Part shown: positions 53,027 to 62,134 of the stretch, piece by piece
Layout of the letters: every line of letters starts with the position of its first letter
Numbering within the stretch: position 1 is the first letter of the stretch
Assembly (NCBI RefSeq): GCF_001552195.1
Contig: NZ_BCQS01000003.1
Span: 124,001 to 188,000, forward strand
From: Actinomadura latina NBRC 106108
Lineage (GTDB): Bacteria; Actinomycetota; Actinomycetes; Streptosporangiales; Streptosporangiaceae
Length of the DNA stretch: 64,000 nt
Direction: 5' to 3'
Made by a program: the position numbers and the translations under genes
The notes under the pieces: model-generated
What the model was told of the DNA's origin: nothing
Databases searched by the model: none
Seen by the model: only the letters and a program-made list of their open reading frames with translations

Positions 53027-53392
53027 CGGAACACCCGATCACATGCCACCACCGATGACAACGCCGCCTGCAGTACGTCTGGTTTGGCAGTCTCCTCACC
53101 CTTGAGGGCCCTCAATGCGACGACTGCGCGCTACGTTGACGATTTCGCCGCCAACACCCAGCAGGTGGGCGATGCATGGGGCACCGAGGCGGCATCTGGC
53201 GTCATCGACCGCGTGACCACCGTTGAGCGTGACCTCGCATCCGAGGAAGCGCCCATGCAGTGCGACATCTGCAAGAAGACCATCACCGCCGATTTCTACC
53301 TGGGCGATTAACCGTCCGCATGGTCCCGCCGCTGCCGCAGCGGAGCGACCCCAAGTGCTTGCGGGAGCGCGGAAGCGGCCTTCTGCGCCGAC
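53027..53392. other. Gene-free interval upstream of the STAND gene
   Basis: 366 bp. The only coding-like trace is a short plus-strand peptide frame MQCDICKKTITADFYLGD (53255–53311), a CxxC mini-ORF without neighbours, which may be chance. No promoter or repeat could be assigned. Confidence 0.3.
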
Positions 53393-53599
53393 TCACCGCC
53401 GGTCGAAAGTGCCAGCCTTGATCTGATGCCCAAGATTCCGCCAGGCTCGGCCTTCGAGGACAAGCTTGGGACCTTCCGGATCCTTGGAGTCCCGCACGGC
53501 CGCGTAGCCGCTGACACCTGCCAGTTCGACGCACTGATCCGTCGTCTGCTGGCTGCGGGTGCTCTTGATCCAAGAAGCTTGGCTGAAATCCGGAATCAT
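53393..53599 (-). CDS. DUF397 domain protein
   Basis: 68 residues: FSQASWIKSTRSQQTTDQCVELA, VRDSKDPEGPKLVLEGRAW, a complete DUF397. Such proteins pair with an XRE-DUF5753 regulator encoded immediately upstream, here 10 bp away on the same strand. The pair is typical of streptomycete-like actinobacteria, where it may act as a regulator/anti-regulator. Confidence 0.92.
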   Translation of the reverse strand: MIPDFSQASWIKSTRSQQTTDQCVELAGVSGYAAVRDSKDPEGPKLVLEGRAWRNLGHQIKAGTFDRR

Positions 53600-53609
53600 G
53601 CCTACTTGT

Positions 53610-54467
53610 CTACCCGGTCTGGTGGCGACGGGCGACGGCTTTGATCAGGTCGACAGATGCCGCAGGGCTGAGGGCGGTCGCGCTGAGGTGCTGGAATGCA
53701 GTGGCTGTGGCTTGGACATCGGCGGCACGTTCCAGAAAGAGGGTGCCCGAGACGCTGTCGACATAGGCGACGTCGGGATCCGGGCCGGGGAAGGTGAACA
53801 CTCCGATCATGCCGCTCAGTGAGGCGTGTGGACCGGCGCTGAACGGCATGACCTGGATGTCGACCCCCGGGTGGTGCGCCATCCCTACGAGGTGCATGAG
53901 CTGCTCGTGCATGACGTCGAGTCCTCCGATCTCGCGGTAGAGCGCGGCCTCGTCCAGCACTGCCCAGAGCCGAAGGCCGCCTGCCTCGGTGATGACGGCT
54001 TGTCTCTTCAGCCGGAGGCTGAGGCGGCGTCCGATCTCGTCCTCTCCCAGCGTCAGCGGGCCGGCCCGGGTGATGATTGCTCGCGCGTAGTCGGGGGTCT
54101 GCAGGAGACCCGGGACGGAGGATGGCTGGTACGTCCGTAGCGACTCGGCCGCTGACTCCAGACCGATGTAGGTCCGGGCGTTCTTGCTCAGCATGTCGCT
54201 GTAGGGCTGCCACCACTCCTTCTGCCGCGCCGCCTTGGCCAGCTGGACGAGTGCTTCACGGGTGGCGGGATCGTGAACCTCGTAGAGATCAAGGAGGTCC
54301 ATGACGTCCGACCAAGGGACGGAAATCCGCCCCTTCTCGATCCGAGAGACCTTCGCTCCATACCAGCCCAGCCGCTCGGTGACCTGGTCACCCGTGAGCC
54401 CTACCGCCTCACGCAACTGACGGAGTTCCATGCCGAGTTGTCGGCGTCGGACCGTCGGAGAGGTCAC
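53610..54467 (-). CDS. XRE-family regulator with DUF5753 (Scr1-like)
   Basis: 285 residues. HTH at 14–70 (LRQLREAVGLTGDQVTERLGW; KVSRIEKGRISV) and the DUF5753 domain (IGLESAAESLRTYQPSSVPGLLQT; VMHEQLMHLVGMA; DIQVMPFSAGPHASLSG). The GTG start has AGAGG 7–8 nt upstream. Divergent from the HATPase gene, a standard three-gene arrangement. Confidence 0.95.
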   Translation of the reverse strand: MTSPTVRRRQLGMELRQLREAVGLTGDQVTERLGWYGAKVSRIEKGRISVPWSDVMDLLDLYEVHDPATREALVQLAKAARQKEWWQPYSDMLSKNARTYIGLESAAESLRTYQPSSVPGLLQTPDYARAIITRAGPLTLGEDEIGRRLSLRLKRQAVITEAGGLRLWAVLDEAALYREIGGLDVMHEQLMHLVGMAHHPGVDIQVMPFSAGPHASLSGMIGVFTFPGPDPDVAYVDSVSGTLFLERAADVQATATAFQHLSATALSPAASVDLIKAVARRHQTG

Positions 54468-54700
54468 CGCGCCACCTCTTCCATCTCAAGAGAAATTTCA
54501 CGAGAGCAGTTGCACACGAGTATGCCACCCAGCACACTGACGGTGTGCGGCGAGTCACAGCATGTGGCGGAAGTTGCTTCAGCAGACGTTGATCTTGTCG
54601 ACGCAGAGGCTGTCGTCGCTGATCAGAGACCGCCGCGCGGCCGGGCTATGGATTGGAGCCCTCGCCCGGCCGCGCGGCCTCACTCCCAAGGGAGGTATGG

Positions 54701-55270
54701 ATGAGGATAGCTTCGAGGGCGCTGGCAGCGCCCCATCTCCAGAGTCCCGAGAGATCTTCCAAGACACTCGGAACTACGGGTGGCGACACCCTTTCCGTCA
54801 TGCCGGACCTGGACGGCGCATTGGTCGCCTCAAGGGCACCAACACAGCGCCAAGCCACCGACGACGGAGCGACCAGCGAAGCTGACAGGGACGGTCACTT
54901 CTGGCGCGTTGACGTCCCGGGCGTGACCGATGCGGTGCCCGTGCTGCGTCGTTGGGTTCGCCTGCTCCTGGCCGACGACGCGGAACTTGCCGAGGCGTTC
55001 GAACTGATCGTCAGCGAGTACGGCACCAACGCGCTGTGGCACTCGGCCAGTGGAGTGCCCGGCGGTCGGATCGGGGCCGAACTCTGCATCAGCCGCCGAC
55101 AGACGCGCCTCACGGTGTTGGACGACGGCCCTGTCCCCGCTCGGACCGATGAGGAAGGCGACCCCGCCGAGCACGGACGCGGACTGATCCTGGCGGATGC
55201 CTACGCCGACGAGACCGGCCAGTACGACTGCGCCGACGGCCACGCCGCCTGGGCCTTGATCAACCGCTGA
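54701..55270 (+). CDS. RsbW-like anti-sigma-factor-type ATP-binding protein (HATPase)
   Basis: GHKL ATPase fold: N box ELIVSEYGTNALWHSA, G1 box VLDDGPVPA, G2 EHGRGLILADAYAD. Such proteins bind ATP and may hold a sigma factor or phosphorylate an antagonist. ATG 54701 gives 189 residues and is preceded by GGAGG at 5 nt; ATG 54800 (156 residues) lies closer to the domain and is possible. Companion of the divergent XRE/DUF397 pair. Confidence 0.85.
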   Translation: MRIASRALAAPHLQSPERSSKTLGTTGGDTLSVMPDLDGALVASRAPTQRQATDDGATSEADRDGHFWRVDVPGVTDAVPVLRRWVRLLLADDAELAEAFELIVSEYGTNALWHSASGVPGGRIGAELCISRRQTRLTVLDDGPVPARTDEEGDPAEHGRGLILADAYADETGQYDCADGHAAWALINR

Positions 55271-55274
55271 GACC

Positions 55275-55331
55275 GGGACGCGCGCCGCACCCCCATGGTG
55301 CGCGTCCTTTGCCGGCCGTCCCCCGGCCGGC
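55275..55331 (+). terminator. Two hairpins 3' of the HATPase gene
   Basis: A first imperfect hairpin (GGACGCGC … GCGCGTCC, 55276–55307) is followed by CTTT and by GCCGGCC, GTCCCCC, GGCCGGC (55311–55331). Confidence 0.6.
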
Positions 55332-55444
55332 TCGTCGTGCGGTCGGTGGCTGATTCCCCCCGGAATTCACCGGCCGCACGACACCCATGAGCCATCCATC
55401 ACCTGACGAGCGCGCTTGCCCGCGTTCGCTCTGGAGGTGACGTC

Positions 55445-55921
55445 ATGACCTTCCGTGGGCACGCCCTCCGTCCCAGCGGCTTCTCTGTGGCGCCTGCCGC
55501 TGCGTGGAACCGCACTCTGGCAGAAGAAACCGATCTCGACCAGGCTGTGGAGCTCCTACGGCGGCGCTACCCCGACCTGTGCATCTATTGGGGCGAGTAC
55601 ACCGGCTCCCTTTGGGCCTTGCTGCCTGATCAGCTGGTCGAGGCGAAGACCGCCTTCGACCTCGCCAGACGCCTCGATGCGATCCTTGAGCGCTCCAATA
55701 CCTGGAGTGTCGGAGACCGCCATGTCCAGCGCGAGAGACCGGCCTCTCGGTCAGCGGACGGGACCTGGGCCATGCCGGAAAGGAAGGCGCCTTCCACAGC
55801 AGGTCAGCCCCGACGCATCGTCTCGGCATCGCGCCGCCGGCGTAGCAGCCTCCGTCGCGTCCTGGTCAGTTGCCATCGCATCCTGACAGGACAGTCGAAA
55901 GTGGTGCCGCACCCCTCTTGA
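55445..55921 (+). CDS. Conserved small actinobacterial protein, 158 residues
   Basis: The N-terminal 85 residues (LDQAVELLRRRYPDLCIYWGEYTGSLWALL, quoted in part: RRYPDLCIYWGEYTGSLWAL) match a short protein family I have met beside XRE/DUF397 genes. The C-terminal 70 residues are Arg/Ser-rich and may be a run-on after loss of the original stop. GGAGGTGACGTC precedes ATG 55445. Function unknown. Confidence 0.65.
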   Translation: MTFRGHALRPSGFSVAPAAAWNRTLAEETDLDQAVELLRRRYPDLCIYWGEYTGSLWALLPDQLVEAKTAFDLARRLDAILERSNTWSVGDRHVQRERPASRSADGTWAMPERKAPSTAGQPRRIVSASRRRRSSLRRVLVSCHRILTGQSKVVPHPS

Positions 55922-56302
55922 AGCGCCGCCACGAGGCGGAGCCTTCTTCTCCCCTCGGAGCCGTGACCAGACCTACGGCTGACCCGCTGTGGGTGAAGTA
56001 GAGGGCCGTGACCATGAGGAACGGCCATGACGGCTAACGGCAACCCGGCCTCCTCAAGGTCTTGCGTGACTCGATCGCCTCCGGGCTTGAGGTTGAGAGC
56101 GTCGCAGGTGACACCCTCCAACTCCGCTCGTTGAACGTCGCTTTTGAATTCGAGGAGAGTTAGCCTGTTGGCGGCATCTCGGAGGCCTGAATTCTCCATA
56201 ACTCTGCGACACGCCCCGGCCCGCCGCAACAGCATAAGGGATCGAGAGTCACGCGCTGGCACATTTGACCGCTGCAGTGATTAGGGGCTGCAAGGTAGGA
56301 CC
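55922..56302. other. Interval before the mobilization genes without a supported gene
   Basis: 381 bp up to the candidate oriT. A minus-strand frame (55804–56262) contains LRDAANRLTLLEFKSDVQRA but has no recognisable family and overlaps the previous gene, so it is not called. Confidence 0.3.
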
Positions 56303-56337
56303 GTGTCGCGACACGTTGTGGATTAATGGAAATCCAC
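56303..56337. other. Candidate origin of transfer (oriT)
   Basis: Two inverted repeats lie 64–98 bp before mobC: GTGTCGCGACAC (56303–56314) and GTGGATT, AATGGA, AATCCAC (56318–56337). Inverted repeats next to a mobC–relaxase pair are the usual make-up of oriT. The nick site is not identified. Confidence 0.45.
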
Positions 56338-56400
56338 CGCGCACACTCAAGTGGTGCGGGACCGAGCGCGGTCCCGAACGAGTCGATCGGAGGTGGAGCG

Positions 56401-56814
56401 ATGAGCGACGAGCAGCTCAACCAGCCTCGCAAGCTGCAGCGACGTTCGCAGCTTGGCGGAGGGCGTCGACGAGACCGGGAGATGAGGTTCCGAGTTAGCG
56501 ACCAGGAGTACACGGAAATCCGTGCAGCAGCCCAACGAGCGGGATCCGCCTACGGAACCTTCATCGTCCACACCCTACAGGCTGCCACCCGGCAGAACAG
56601 ATTGGGGCAGCAGCCGACCGAAGAATTGTGTGAAGAACTACGCGGCATCGCGCGGCAATTGAACCGAATCGGAGTGAACCTTAATCAGCTGACGCGCATC
56701 GCGAACGCGACAGGACAGGCGCCTCGCGAACTGACTGCTGCATTGTTGTATCTGGAGAGCATCCTACACAGAGTGGACGCATCATCGGTCGAGATCGGTC
56801 GGCTCCTACGTTGA
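56401..56814 (+). CDS. mobC: MobC-like relaxosome protein
   Basis: 137 residues. Basic N-terminus (KLQRRSQLGGGRRRDREMRF), ribbon-helix-helix-like FRVSDQEYTEIRAAAQRAG and the MobC signature LRGIARQLNRIGVNLNQLTRIAN. Helps the relaxase to open oriT. ATG 56401 has GGAGG upstream. The relaxase TTG start overlaps its stop. Confidence 0.88.
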   Translation: MSDEQLNQPRKLQRRSQLGGGRRRDREMRFRVSDQEYTEIRAAAQRAGSAYGTFIVHTLQAATRQNRLGQQPTEELCEELRGIARQLNRIGVNLNQLTRIANATGQAPRELTAALLYLESILHRVDASSVEIGRLLR

Positions 56815-58355
56815 TCGGCAAGGTGACCCGCGGCCAGGGTGTCGCAAGGCTGCTGTCCTACCTCTACGGCCCTGGTCGCCGCAACGAGCACATTGATCCC
56901 CACATCGTCGCGGGTTTCCGACTCCCCCTGGCCCTGGAACCCGGCACCGACGCCAGAGGCGACTGGGACTTCCGCCACCTGGTCGGTGTCCTGACATCCC
57001 CGCTCGACACCCTCCGACACACGCCCCTGGCGTTGCCGGTCTGGCAGTGCTCGATCCGAGCGGCCCCAGAAGACCGAACCTTGTCGGACGATGAATGGGC
57101 CGACATCGCCGAAGAGGTGATGCACCAAACCGGATTCGCCCCCCGAGGTGACGACCAGGCATGCCGCTGGATCGCAGTGCGGCACGCCGACGACCACATC
57201 CACCTCGCTGTCGTCCTGGCCCGTGAGGACGGACGCAACCCCAACGTCCACCGCGACTACTACAAGGTCGCCAACGCCTGCCACATCGTCGAGGAACGTT
57301 ACGGCCTCACCCGAACCGCGCCCGCCGACCGCACAGCCGCACCTCGACCGACCCGAGCCGAGACAGAACTTGCCCATCGCAAGAACTGGCCGGAGCCTCC
57401 TCGCACCACCCTTCGCCGGCACGTAGCCACCGCAGCCGCGGGAGCCGTAACCGAGGACGACTTCTTCGCCGCCCTCGAGGATGCTGGAGTGCTGGTCAAG
57501 ACCCGTGAGAGCGCCCGCAGTCCTGGAGAGATCACCGGTTACGCGGTCGCGCTCCCGCACCACACCAACCAAGAAGGCCAACCGGTCTGGTTCTCCGGAG
57601 GAAGGCTTGCCGCCAACCTCACCCTCTCCAAGCTCCGCCACCGTTGGTCAGCTTCACGCGGAAGTATCCCCTTTGACCGGCGCGCCTTTAGCCGCAGCAT
57701 CGAGTTGACTCACCAGGAGCGATCTGCGGCCTACCAGCAGGCCGCCCGAGCCGCCGCCACGGCCACCTGGCAGATGCGCCACATCCAGGACCCGGCCGTC
57801 TGGGCTGACGTGGCCGCCGCGACCTCCGACGTCCTACACGTGACCGCAGCAATCACCGGCAACAGAGAACTCGCGCGCACTGCGGACTTCTACGACCGCG
57901 CAGCTCGCGAACCCTACGGATACCAGCCACCACCGACGCCCTACGGCGCGAACCTTCGCACGGTTGCCCGAGCCCTGGCTTACTCCGAAATGCGAGGACG
58001 ACGTGGTCACCGTCCGGACCTTGTGAGCGTCCTCTCCCATCTCATCCTGCAACTCGCCGCCCTGATCGAGGCGATCGCAGAGTCCAGGCAGCTCCAGTAC
58101 CGTGCCGCACAAGCAGCAGCCGCACGCAAAGCTGCTGCGCAACTCACCGGACTCGGCCGGCCGGCTCCACGACTGCCGTCCCCGACGTTGCCTCGGATGC
58201 CAGCACACCTCACGGCGGAGCGCAACGCTGCGCGAATCGCGGCCGCCGCGTTCCCCGTCCCCCTCAGCCGCCATCTGGCAGAGAGCCCGTACCAAACCAC
58301 CAGAGCCGCACCTGCGCAACCCGGCCCGCACCGCCGCCGTGGCCCATCGTGGTAG
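56811..58355 (+). CDS. Relaxase/mobilization nuclease (MobA/VirD2-like)
   Basis: 514 residues. The catalytic Tyr probably lies in ARLLSYLYGPGRRNEH; the HUH metal motif is WIAVRHADDHIHLAVVLA at about residues 120–137, followed by REDGRNPNVHRDYYKVANAC. C-terminal half is Ala/Arg-rich and helical, as in actinobacterial Mob relaxases. TTG 56811 overlaps the mobC stop, so translation is coupled. Needed for transfer of a mobilizable element; no transfer-pore genes are in the window. Confidence 0.92.
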   Translation: MIGKVTRGQGVARLLSYLYGPGRRNEHIDPHIVAGFRLPLALEPGTDARGDWDFRHLVGVLTSPLDTLRHTPLALPVWQCSIRAAPEDRTLSDDEWADIAEEVMHQTGFAPRGDDQACRWIAVRHADDHIHLAVVLAREDGRNPNVHRDYYKVANACHIVEERYGLTRTAPADRTAAPRPTRAETELAHRKNWPEPPRTTLRRHVATAAAGAVTEDDFFAALEDAGVLVKTRESARSPGEITGYAVALPHHTNQEGQPVWFSGGRLAANLTLSKLRHRWSASRGSIPFDRRAFSRSIELTHQERSAAYQQAARAAATATWQMRHIQDPAVWADVAAATSDVLHVTAAITGNRELARTADFYDRAAREPYGYQPPPTPYGANLRTVARALAYSEMRGRRGHRPDLVSVLSHLILQLAALIEAIAESRQLQYRAAQAAAARKAAAQLTGLGRPAPRLPSPTLPRMPAHLTAERNAARIAAAAFPVPLSRHLAESPYQTTRAAPAQPGPHRRRGPSW

Positions 58356-58407
58356 CTCGACCAGCGAGCCTCCCACGCCACGCCGCGCGAGGTCGTGGCG
58401 TAATGAT

Positions 58408-58482
58408 CAGAGCGAGCGCACGCTAACGGAGCGTAAACAACGCTAACGGTGCGCAACCCATGCACCAGTGCAGTGTTCGGAC
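58408..58482. repeat. Short direct and inverted repeats 3' of the relaxase gene
   Basis: CGCTAACGGAGCG and ACGCTAACGGTGCG repeat within 40 bp, followed by TGCACCAGTGCA. The arrangement resembles iteron-like or recombinase-binding DNA, but is too short to assign. Confidence 0.3.
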
Positions 58483-58582
58483 GGACGAACCTGCGCTACC
58501 TCGTCCCCACCACACAAGAGAGGCAAAGCCATGACCGACCACAGTCCCCACGCGAGACCCGCACCCACAAGGACATACCTAC

Positions 58583-59155
58583 ATGACCGACTACACGCCG
58601 GCTCTTGGTAACGCAGGTAACGACGCCGAGACCGCTCAGCTAGCGGCCAACCTGTATGAACACGTCCGCCAGCTCAACTACGCTACGGCTGGCCCGCCGA
58701 GCCTCACCCTCCCCTCCACCGCGTACACCATCCTCGGCAACCTAAGCGCAGCCACCTACGGTCTCGATCAGCTCCTCGACCAGATCAACCGCTTATTCCT
58801 GCGCGAAATACAAGCCGACCGCCTCGGCCACGACGACGGCGAAGACCTCACCGACGTCCTGAGCCGCCACGGCCAAGCCTTGGCCGACGCGAGGCGCCAC
58901 ACTCAAGCCCTCTGCGCGACCCTCAGCGAAGCCCAATCCGCCATCAACGCTGTCCACTCGCGGCCCGCCCGCGGACGCGAGGCGTGCCCGGCGACCAGAG
59001 GCGAGACACACAAGGACGACGACGCCGGCGTAGCAGCAGCGGCGAACGACTTTCCCAGACCAATCACCGACCCAACGCTCCTCGCACCGCCTCTGGACGG
59101 CGAACGACACAGCCCCGTCCACTTCCCCCGCCGCACGAACCTCCCGGAGGCCTGA
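58583..59155 (+). CDS. Hypothetical protein of the mobile element, 190 residues
   Basis: Helical N-terminal 110 residues (ETAQLAANLYEHVRQLNYA; AATYGLDQLLDQINRLFLREI; TDVLSRHGQALADARRHTQAL), then a disordered C-terminus. Position between relaxase and xis-like gene is typical of actinobacterial mobilizable elements, where a short helical protein is often found. Function unknown. An earlier ATG at 58531 shares the motif ATGACCGAC but is in a short frame. Confidence 0.7.
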   Translation: MTDYTPALGNAGNDAETAQLAANLYEHVRQLNYATAGPPSLTLPSTAYTILGNLSAATYGLDQLLDQINRLFLREIQADRLGHDDGEDLTDVLSRHGQALADARRHTQALCATLSEAQSAINAVHSRPARGREACPATRGETHKDDDAGVAAAANDFPRPITDPTLLAPPLDGERHSPVHFPRRTNLPEA

Positions 59156-59157
59156 GC

Positions 59158-59361
59158 ATGGAACCTATGACCCACGAGGAACTCGCCGCCCTCCCCACCA
59201 CAACCACCATCGAGACCGCTGCCCGCGCCCTCGGCCTCGGTCGAACCCGCGCCTACCAACTGGCCCGGGAGAACCGCTTCCCCTGCAAGGTCATCCGCGT
59301 AGGGACCACCTACCGAGTAGTCACTGCCGACCTCCACCGCTTGCTTGCGGCTCGCCCGTAG
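59158..59361 (+). CDS. xis: Excisionase-like helix-turn-helix protein
   Basis: 67 residues: TTIETAARALGLGRTRAYQLARE and PCKVIRVGTTYRVVTADLHRLL, a MerR-like/Xis HTH. In related elements this gene is followed at once by the integrase; here the IS3 element begins 47 bp downstream and no integrase follows. CCCGGAGG lies 6–7 nt before ATG 59158. Confidence 0.82.
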   Translation: MEPMTHEELAALPTTTTIETAARALGLGRTRAYQLARENRFPCKVIRVGTTYRVVTADLHRLLAARP

Positions 59362-59430
59362 CAAGGACACGTGGAGTGAGATGGGTCAGGTGGTCGAGTT
59401 TGTCAATCCCCTCAAAGCGTGGAGACGGTG

Positions 59431-59922
59431 TTATGCCACTTCGGCCCTGAGCTGGGCCGTTGATGCCCTCCGCGCTTCTGCCATCTGACGCTCGAACGTG
59501 ATCGGGGCGAGCCCGTCGTTGGCGCTGTGCCTGCGGCTGGTGTTGTAGAAGTCGGCGATCCAGGTCGCGACCTTGATGCGCGCCTCGGCTCGGGTGGCGA
59601 AGCGGTGCCGGTGGACGAACTCGACCTTCAGCGTGGAGTTGAACGCCTCGGCGGCGGCGTTGTCCAGGGCGCAGCCGACCCGGCCCATCGACTGCACCAC
59701 GCCCAGGGCGCGGCAGGCCGCCGCGGTGTACTCCGATCCGCGGTCGGTATGGAAGATCACCCCGTCCACGTCACCGCCTCTGGTCGTGGCCGCCATCTGC
59801 AGCGACGCCACCGCCAGGGCCGCATCGTGGTGCTCGCTCATGGCGTGGCCGAGCATCCGGCGCGAGAACAGGTCCTCCACCGTCGCCAGATACAGCGGCC
59901 CCTCATCGGTGTCGATCTGGGT
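59431..59922 (-). pseudogene. IS3-family transposase OrfB, 3' exon
   Basis: Begins TQIDTDEGPLYLATVEDLFS, continues with the second Asp in VIFHTDRGSEYTA and the Glu in DNAAAEAFNSTLKVEFVHR, and ends QMAEARRASTAQLRAEVA. It has no start of its own; it needs splicing of the intron at 59923. Frame and codon phase fit exactly to the 5' exon. Confidence 0.85.
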
Positions 59923-62134
59923 GTAGGGGTCGGACCGGGGCGCGGTTCCGGGATCTCTCCAGGTCCGTTTCCCCGGCCCGCCCTCCGCACCGGACGTGCG
60001 CGTCTCCACGCATCCGGCGCTCCACGGGTTCCCGTCGGGTCACGTGGCGGTGATGGTCGCCGTCGTGTCGCTCGTCCATGGTGTGGGGATCCGGTCCGCG
60101 CGCCAGCGGTAGCGGGTGATCTCCACCGACTGGGGGTTGAACAGGATGAGTCCCCGCTCGGCCGGTCGCCGTCCTGGCCTGCCGGTCAGGAAACGCCGGT
60201 AGAGCTCCTTCCAGTTGATCCCGGGGTGTCGTTTGAGCAGCCATCGGGTCACCCGCCGCCAGACGAACTGGTCCAGGTAGCGGAAGGTGGCTGCTGACAC
60301 TCCGTGCCGGAAGTAGTTGCACCATCCCCGCAGCACCGGGTTGAGTCGGCGCAGCAGGTCGGCGAGCGTTCGGTGTCGTGCTCTGTTCGTCAATGCCCGC
60401 ACCTTCGCCATGATCGAAAGCAGCGCCTTCTTCGACGGATAGGTGTAGACGTACTTCTTGCTGGTCCCCCTCTTGGTGCGCCGCTGGATGCGGAACCCCA
60501 GAAAGTCGAACCCCTCCTCCAGGTGACAGACCCGGGACTTGGTCTCCGACAGGCGCAGACCCAGCGGGGCCAAGACCTGCGCGACCTCCTCCCAGAGAGC
60601 GTCCGCGTCCGCTCTGCCGCCATGAACCATGATCACGAAGTCGTCCGCGTAGCGGACGATCCGGAACGTGGCCCCACCCCGCTTGCGGTGCCGATAGCGG
60701 GCATCCGCGCCGCCGTGGGCGTCCCACTTGGCGCAGAAGTGCTCGTCCAGCACCGACAAGGCGATGTTGGCCAGCAGCGGAGAGGCGATGCCCCCTTGCG
60801 GTGTCCCGGTGACGGTGTCGCTGACCTGGCCTTCCGCCGACATGATGCCCGACTTCAGGAAAGCCTTGATCAGCGCCAGGACGCGTTTGTCTCCGACGCG
60901 CCTGCGGACCCGGTCGAGAATCGCCGAGTGCGCGAGTTCGTCGAAGCACGCCTTGATGTCCGCCTCGAACACCCAGGTATAGCCCCGGGAGCCGAGGTAG
61001 TGGATCTCGGCGATGGCGTCCTGCGCCCGCCGGCGAGGACGGAAACCGTAACTGACCGGTTTGAACTCCGCCTCGAAGATGGGCTCCAGTACCAGGACCA
61101 GGGAGGCTTGAACGAGCCGATCCATCGCAGATGGAATGCCCAGACGCCTGAACTCGCCCCGCTTGCCCGGCTTGGGGATCATGCGCTCCCGCACCGGAAT
61201 CGGGGTGAACGTGCGCGCCTTGAGCTGCTCGCGCGCGTTGTTCAAGAACGCCTGGACGTCGGCGTCGTCGGAGATGAAGACCGGGATGACCCGGTCCACC
61301 CCCGGCGTCCTTCCTCCCTTGTTTCTGCGCACCCTTTCCCAGGCGACCGTGAGGAAGTCCGGGTGATGGACGAGGTTGAACAGATCATCGAACCTGCGGC
61401 CGGGATCTTCGGCCGCCCATCGGTGCAGCTTGGTCTGCATCCGTCGTACCCGTCGCTCGGCCCAGAACGGGTCGGGCCACGGCTCACCGGTATTCACCAG
61501 CGTCTCCGTCCCTTGCAGTACTTCGCGTGCGTGAACCCGCTGGACCCCTTCGCCCTGCGGACGGCTTTCCCGCCCTCCACGGCAGGTCGTGACTCCTGCG
61601 ACTACTACGAGTCCTCCGCCCCACCCCGCGACCGTCGGCGGACGACGCGCCAACCCGCCCACGTCCGGCTTGGGCAGCTGGACGAGGACGGGAACCTCGG
61701 GGTGGTTCCCACGTTCACCATGAACCGATCGTCGGGTGAGGTGGCCAGCTATACCCCTGCGGCCTCGCCACGGTTACGCCGCAGACCTTCACCGTGGCCT
61801 CCCGACCGGCGACATCGAACCGGCCCAGGAGTTCCCCGGCTCCGTGATGAGGGAGCGGGTGCGCGCCGCCATCCAGCCCATATCCACCGGGTTTGAGCTG
61901 GCGGTGCATCTTGAGGGGCGTGAGAGCGCTGGTTCCTCGCGTCCACCTTCCCGTCTGGCTTGCCGGACCCGGCCCGTCCGGAAGTCCCGGGCCGTCCCGT
62001 CGTTGTCGGGGCTGCTCACCACCCTCCCCGGCGTCTCCCGGGTCAGGCTGCCCCCAGCTTCACCAGACCACTGCGACGGCCTGGCGGTGGAGTCCTTCCA
62101 CCTCCACTCGGTTACATGGCGCCTCGTGGCGCTC
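59923..62134 (-). mobile_element. Group II intron inserted in the IS3 transposase gene
   Basis: Domain V is recognisable at about 60022–59985 (GAGCGCCGGATGCGTGGAGA, then CGCGCACGTCCGGTGC): a stem-loop with a GGAGAC loop region. Domain VI follows, and the 3' end is CCCTAC (ends in AC, as expected). The 5' end reads GAGCG where GUGYG is the consensus. These boundaries restore WCGDV|TQIDTDEG in frame. An RT gene lies inside. Length 2,212 bp. Confidence 0.85.
60040..61497 (-). CDS. ltrA: Group II intron reverse transcriptase/maturase
   Basis: 485 residues. RT blocks: WERVRRNKGGRTPGVDRV, RLGIPSAMDRLVQASLVLVLE, VSYGFRPRRRAQDA, VFEADIKACFDEL, GTPQGGIASPLLANIAL and catalytic YADD in RIVRYADDFVIM. 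The maturase X domain (RHRTLADLLRRLNPVLRGWCNYF) follows. The C-terminus ends after ITRYRWRADRIPTPW without an HNH endonuclease domain. Start GTG 61497 (VNTGEPWPDPFWAERR) fits the family; a longer open frame upstream is intron RNA. Confidence 0.93.
   Translation of the reverse strand: MNTGEPWPDPFWAERRVRRMQTKLHRWAAEDPGRRFDDLFNLVHHPDFLTVAWERVRRNKGGRTPGVDRVIPVFISDDADVQAFLNNAREQLKARTFTPIPVRERMIPKPGKRGEFRRLGIPSAMDRLVQASLVLVLEPIFEAEFKPVSYGFRPRRRAQDAIAEIHYLGSRGYTWVFEADIKACFDELAHSAILDRVRRRVGDKRVLALIKAFLKSGIMSAEGQVSDTVTGTPQGGIASPLLANIALSVLDEHFCAKWDAHGGADARYRHRKRGGATFRIVRYADDFVIMVHGGRADADALWEEVAQVLAPLGLRLSETKSRVCHLEEGFDFLGFRIQRRTKRGTSKKYVYTYPSKKALLSIMAKVRALTNRARHRTLADLLRRLNPVLRGWCNYFRHGVSAATFRYLDQFVWRRVTRWLLKRHPGINWKELYRRFLTGRPGRRPAERGLILFNPQSVEITRYRWRADRIPTPWTSDTTATITAT

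Noticed and set aside
53255-53311. 18-codon frame with a CxxC (MQCDICKK…)
   Set aside because: Too short, isolated and without a ribosome-binding site; noted only in the interval description.
55804-56262. Minus-strand open frame (152 residues) before the mobilization genes
   Set aside because: Partly normal composition, but no family, no ribosome site, and it overlaps the 158-residue gene end; not enough to call.
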